A stretch of DNA of 53,382 nt from Thermoleophilia bacterium (GTDB lineage: Bacteria; Actinomycetota; Thermoleophilia; Miltoncostaeales; Miltoncostaeaceae), in contig JALOLS010000002.1 of the NCBI GenBank assembly GCA_025455865.1, positions 1 through 53,382 of the forward strand. Direction: 5' to 3'. The notes under the pieces are model-generated. The model saw only the letters and a list, made by a program, of their open reading frames with translations. It ran no database searches and was not told the origin of the DNA. Numbering within the stretch: the stretch's first letter is position 1; every line of letters starts with the position of its first letter. This document shows, one piece after another, positions 49,918-53,382 of this stretch. A program made the translations under genes and the position numbers.

Positions 49918-51360
49918 CTACGGGCCGCGGCGGATGGGGAAAACCCGCGGGGTCGCCCGGTGGACCTGGTGGGGGGGCCGCGACGCCAGGAACCCGCCCA
50001 GCAGCACCAGCAGGGCGGCCGCCGCGACCCCGGCGCCCAGCAGCAGCGCCGCGTCGATCCCGGCCTGGTCGGGCGCACCGCCGCCCGAGGCCGCCTCGAT
50101 GACCATGCCGCCGACGGTCACCGCGAGCGCGGCCACGATCACCATCGCGGTCAGCGTGATGCCCTCGGCCTGCCCGGTGTCGCTCTCGGGGACGCCGTGC
50201 GCGGTCGCGATGACCGCGACCGAGTAGGTGAGCCCCACGCCGACCCCGGTGACCGCGAGCGCGACCAGGAACGGGCCGAGCCCGCGCACCACGGCCAGGG
50301 CCAGCAGCCCGGACGCGCTCAGGGCGATCCCCAGGGCCATGACCCGGCGGAACCCCAGCCGCCGCACCAGGAGCCCGGCCGCCGGGCCCCCGACGGCCGT
50401 CCCGGCCGACATGGCCAGGAACACCGTGCCGGACTGCAGGGGGGAGAGGCCGCGGACCTGCTGGAGGTAGATGGTCACCCCGAAGATGGCCACGGCCCAC
50501 CCGAAGTTGTCCACGCACCCGGCGATCACCACGGTGCGCACCCCCTTGCGGCGCAGGAGCGCGAGGTCGACCAGCGGGAACGGCGCCCGTCGCTCCACGT
50601 GCAGGAAGCCGGCGAACAGCGCCACGGTCACGCCGGCGCCGGCCACCGCGGACCAGGGCGGCCACTCGCTGACGCGGTCGATGGTGAGGGTGAGGGCCAC
50701 GAGGCCCCCGGCCAGGGTGAGGGCGCCGGGCAGGTCGAGCCGCTGCCCCGGCGCCCCGTGGGACTCATCCAGGGCCGCGCGGCAGGCCAGGGCGCCGGCC
50801 AGGCACACCGGGACGTTGATCAGGAAGACCGCGCGCCAGCCGACCGATCCGGTGAGCGCCCCGCCGATGAAGGGCCCGAGCGCGTTTCCCGCGCTGGTCA
50901 CGCCCATGACCACCCCGATCGCCGCGGCCCGGCGCGCGGTGGGGAAGGCCGCGGCGAGGGCCGCCATGCTCGCGGGGACCACCAATGCCGCCGAGGCGCC
51001 CTGCAGGACCCGGAAGGCGACGAGCAGCTCCGGCCCCGGGGCGAGCGCGCAGAGCCCCGACGCCACGCCGAACGCGGCGGCGCCCGCGATGGCCATGCGC
51101 CGGCGCCCCACCATGTCGGCCAGCCGCCCCCCCACCACCAGCAGCGCCGCGAAGGCGAGCAGGTACGCGGTGATGACCCAGTGCAGGTCGGGGGTGGTGA
51201 CGCCGAAGTCGTCGGCGATGGTCGGGAGCGCGACGGTGAGCGCGTAGTAGTCGATGACCGTCGCAAGCTGGGCCAGCGAGACGGCCACCAGCACCCACGT
51301 GGCGCCGCGCCGGCCGATCCGGGTGGCCGCGCCGGCGCCGCCCGGCGCGCCCGGGCTCAT
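49918..51360 (-). CDS. DHA2-type MFS transporter
   Basis: 480 residues, about 14 helices. Motif D1-like YYALTVALPTIADDF, motif A GGRLADMVGRRRM, and motif C-like MGVTSAGNALGPFIGG support a drug or metabolite exporter. Substrate unknown. ATG 51360 overlaps the stop of the Coq4-like gene (ATGA), so the two are one unit. Confidence 0.9.
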   Translation of the reverse strand: MSPGAPGGAGAATRIGRRGATWVLVAVSLAQLATVIDYYALTVALPTIADDFGVTTPDLHWVITAYLLAFAALLVVGGRLADMVGRRRMAIAGAAAFGVASGLCALAPGPELLVAFRVLQGASAALVVPASMAALAAAFPTARRAAAIGVVMGVTSAGNALGPFIGGALTGSVGWRAVFLINVPVCLAGALACRAALDESHGAPGQRLDLPGALTLAGGLVALTLTIDRVSEWPPWSAVAGAGVTVALFAGFLHVERRAPFPLVDLALLRRKGVRTVVIAGCVDNFGWAVAIFGVTIYLQQVRGLSPLQSGTVFLAMSAGTAVGGPAAGLLVRRLGFRRVMALGIALSASGLLALAVVRGLGPFLVALAVTGVGVGLTYSVAVIATAHGVPESDTGQAEGITLTAMVIVAALAVTVGGMVIEAASGGGAPDQAGIDAALLLGAGVAAAALLVLLGGFLASRPPHQVHRATPRVFPIRRGP

Positions 51361-52343
51361 CCCTGCGGGGGCACCACGTTGAAGCGCTCGCGCACCGCGT
51401 CCAGCGGCTCGGCGGCCAGCGCGAAGTGGTCCACGCCGCCGAGCACGTCCACCCCGCACAGGGTCCCGCGCCGGAGCGCGTCCGCGAACCTGAGCGGCGC
51501 CCCGGGCGCGTCCATGGCGTCGACGCACGCGGCGGGCACCTTGCGCCCGAACATGTGCCGCACCGAGCCGTTCTGGAAGATCCCGAGGGTCACCACGAGC
51601 AGGATGAACCCCTGCGGGTCGGGCATGGCCGCGGCGATGAAGGCGAACACGTCGATCTCGCCCTCGGGGGTGGTGCCGTAGTCGGTCAGCACGTGCACCC
51701 AGTCGTGCATCGCGCCCACCTCGTAGATGCCGTGCCGCTCGCCGGGGAACGGGAAGCCGTTCCGTCCGTAGAAGTCGAACACGCCGCGGCCCCAGGTGCC
51801 CTCGGGCAGGTCGCCCAGCGCCCGCCAGCGGCCGGCGATGCGGTCGTCCCTGGCCACGGCGTAGTAGGCGAGCTTCGAGCGCAGCAGCTCGAACAGCCGC
51901 CCCTGGCGGAGCTCCCGCCGGGTCTCGGCCGGATACCAGGAGTTCCGCTGGATGCACATGTACATGAGCATCGCCTGGTCCCGGGCGAGCAGGCGCGCCT
52001 GGCGGACGCTCGGCTCGTGCACCTCCAGGGCGTCGGCGTACTCGCCCACCCGGTCGCTCACCTCCGCCGGCACCGGGTGGAGCAGGAGCTCCAGGGTGAC
52101 CATGAGCTGCACCAGGCCGCGCCGGCGCTCGGGGTCACCCACCCGCGCGGCGAGCTCCTCGGGCGGCATGGGCTCCACGTCGGCGGGATCCACGTCGTAG
52201 CCCCACAGCGCCCGGGTGACCGCGTACAGGGTGTCGTGCTGCACGCGCTCCATGCAGCGGCCGTCCGGGCAGATGGCGCCCGCGACCCCGCGCAGGTAGG
52301 CGTCGGCGGTCGCCGCGTCGGGCGGCTGGGCGTGCATGCTCAC
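51357..52343 (-). CDS. Coq4-like protein with extra N-terminal domain
   Basis: 328 residues. The C-terminal half has HDWVHVLTDYG (His213, Asp214, His217) followed by Glu229 in EGEIDVFAF. This matches the HDxxHx11E metal motif of COQ4, a ubiquinone-biosynthesis protein. The first 170 residues are helical and unlike eukaryotic COQ4 (LARDQAMLMYMCIQRN). Actinobacteria normally use menaquinone, so the role is open. GTG 52343 is 7 bases after TAGATT; ATG 52337 is an alternative. Confidence 0.7.
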   Translation of the reverse strand: MSMHAQPPDAATADAYLRGVAGAICPDGRCMERVQHDTLYAVTRALWGYDVDPADVEPMPPEELAARVGDPERRRGLVQLMVTLELLLHPVPAEVSDRVGEYADALEVHEPSVRQARLLARDQAMLMYMCIQRNSWYPAETRRELRQGRLFELLRSKLAYYAVARDDRIAGRWRALGDLPEGTWGRGVFDFYGRNGFPFPGERHGIYEVGAMHDWVHVLTDYGTTPEGEIDVFAFIAAAMPDPQGFILLVVTLGIFQNGSVRHMFGRKVPAACVDAMDAPGAPLRFADALRRGTLCGVDVLGGVDHFALAAEPLDAVRERFNVVPPQG

Positions 52344-52350
52344 CCTCGCG

Positions 52351-52356
52351 AATCTA
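52351..52356 (-). promoter_or_regulatory. -10 box (TAGATT) for the Coq4-like gene
   Basis: TAGATT on the minus strand ends 7 bases before GTG 52343. A GAGG abuts the start. Confidence 0.5.
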
Positions 52357-52375
52357 GTCGTCCCGCCCCGGTGCG

Positions 52376-52381
52376 TAGAGT
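52376..52381 (+). promoter_or_regulatory. Candidate -10 box (TAGAGT) for the hydrolase gene
   Basis: TAGAGT lies 27 bases before GTG 52409 in the divergent gap. Confidence 0.35.
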
Positions 52382-52408
52382 GGCCCGGGCGACGAGCGGG
52401 GAGATGCC

Positions 52409-53382
52409 GTGGGTGGGGTGAGCTTCTCAGACGATCCTGGCTTCGACTTCGGCATCCGGGCCGCGCTGAACGGCGTGGCCTACCACATGGCCGAGGTGGG
52501 TGAGGTGCTCGCCGTGGCCGGCGAGGTGGAGGCGGGCGACGCCGACGGCTGGTTCGACGCCTGGTCCCGCCGGGCGCACGGCCTGCGCGAGGTGGCGCGG
52601 GCGGCCGAGGCCGCGGGCCGGCGCCAGAGCGCCGCCCTCACCTGGCTGCGGGTGTCCAACTACCTGTTCGCGGCGTTCTGGTACATCCCCGGGACCACGC
52701 GGGCGGGCCGGGCCCGCGAGGCGTGGGAGGAGCACCGCCAGGCCTTCGAGGCCGCCGCGCGGCTGTGGCGCACGCCCATCGAGCGGTTGGAGGTGCCCAC
52801 GGCCGCCGGGCCGCTCGAGGCCTACCTGTGGACCCCGGACGGGCCGGCCGGGCGCCCGCGGCCGCTCGTGGTGCTGGTGAACGGCATCGACACCCCGATG
52901 ACCGACGCCTTCATGATCGGCGCGCAGGACGCGGTCGACCGCGGCTACGCGGCGGTCATGGTCGACGCGCCCGGCCGCGGCGCGGCCCTGTGGCGCGGCG
53001 GGCTGGCCGCCCGCCCCGAGGAGGAGGCGACCGTCGCCCCGCTGCTGGACCTGGTGCTCGCGCGCGACGACGTCGACGCCGGGCGCGTGGCGATGATCGG
53101 GGTGAGCCACGGCGGGTGGCTCGCCGCCCGCGCGGCCGCCTTCGAGCCCCGGGTCCGGGCCCTGGTGCTCGACCCGCCCATCATGCGCGTGGCCGACGGC
53201 TTCCTCGGGCAGTTCCCCGACGCGGTGCAGGCGGCGTTCACGGCCGGCGACCGGGCCGCGTTCGACGCCACCCTGGCCCGGGCGGCCGCCGGGTCGGCCG
53301 ACGTGCGCTTCGCCGCGGCGAAGGTGCGCGAGCCGTTCGCCGGCGCGGCCGCCTTCGACGCGCTCACGGTGCTCGGCGCGAT
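52409..53382 (+). CDS. Alpha/beta hydrolase (partial, runs off the right edge)
   Basis: At least 324 residues visible, 3' end missing. An N-terminal helical region (about 1-125) precedes an alpha/beta-hydrolase core with VVLVNGIDTP (oxyanion-hole strand) and the nucleophile elbow GVSHGG (Ser). The layout resembles 2,6-dihydropseudooxynicotine-hydrolase or esterase relatives with a helical cap at the front. GTG 52409 is supported by GGGGAGA 6 bases upstream. Divergent from the Coq4-like gene. Substrate unknown. Confidence 0.8.
   Translation, partial: MGGVSFSDDPGFDFGIRAALNGVAYHMAEVGEVLAVAGEVEAGDADGWFDAWSRRAHGLREVARAAEAAGRRQSAALTWLRVSNYLFAAFWYIPGTTRAGRAREAWEEHRQAFEAAARLWRTPIERLEVPTAAGPLEAYLWTPDGPAGRPRPLVVLVNGIDTPMTDAFMIGAQDAVDRGYAAVMVDAPGRGAALWRGGLAARPEEEATVAPLLDLVLARDDVDAGRVAMIGVSHGGWLAARAAAFEPRVRALVLDPPIMRVADGFLGQFPDAVQAAFTAGDRAAFDATLARAAAGSADVRFAAAKVREPFAGAAAFDALTVLGA

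Overview
The window is about 53 kb of very GC-rich, densely packed bacterial chromosome. Third codon positions are almost always G or C. Genes abut or overlap by 1-4 bases (ATGA, GTGA, TTGA, TGATG junctions), and GTG and TTG starts are common. The family mix (CysO/CysM/Mec cysteine pathway, a DUF3107-like protein, DUF1385, SHOCT, DUF1269, YcnI, CopC-CopD, a NarL-type two-component system with a DevS-like sensor) points to an actinobacterium. A deep-branching class such as Thermoleophilia is my inference, not proven. I saw no rRNA, tRNA, CRISPR array, prophage or intact insertion sequence. No gap longer than about 230 bases lacks a gene.

Layout. 1-2.2 kb: the tail of an unknown gene, then a DHA2-type drug exporter and its TetR regulator. 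2.3-10.2 kb, minus strand: DUF302, YchF ATPase, DUF3107-like protein, a cobalamin-binding radical SAM enzyme, methylmalonyl-CoA epimerase, nicotinate phosphoribosyltransferase, a YcnI copper-binding protein, an SRPBCC protein, DUF1385 and ThyX. 10.3-15.7 kb: a small DMT transporter, a lipoprotein, RarA, a second MFS transporter and small proteins. 15.8-18.7 kb: a four-gene cysteine operon (rhodanese/E1 activator, sulfur-carrier CysO, CysM, JAMM peptidase Mec). 18.8-26 kb: a degenerate HD-GYP protein, a NYN-LOTUS RNA-binding protein, and a glycan cluster (deacetylase-like protein, GT4, PHP-GT4 fusion).

26.2-35.2 kb: citrate synthase, small proteins, SixA, CopC-CopD, FabI, an Rrf2 regulator and a metallophosphoesterase. 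35.2-43 kb: a large sensor kinase with a DevS-type heme GAF domain, a cytochrome P450, a NarL-type response regulator, a SAM methyltransferase and a universal stress protein. 43-53.4 kb: secreted proteins, a DUF1295 / cyclopropane-synthase pair, a DUF1269 protein, a P60 peptidase with a glutaredoxin-like partner, a multicopper oxidase, a third MFS transporter, a Coq4-like protein, and an alpha/beta hydrolase cut by the window end.

The points I find most interesting are as follows. (1) CysO carries seven residues after its Gly-Gly, in an operon that also encodes a JAMM peptidase. (2) The sensor kinase keeps both the heme-ligand His and the distal Tyr of mycobacterial DevS. (3) Two genes (PHP-GT4 and Rrf2) appear to start at ATC behind good ribosome-binding sites. 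(4) At least a dozen starts lie 6-9 bases after a TANNNT hexamer, which suggests widespread leaderless transcription. (5) A strong inverted repeat straddles the -10 box of the cysteine operon.
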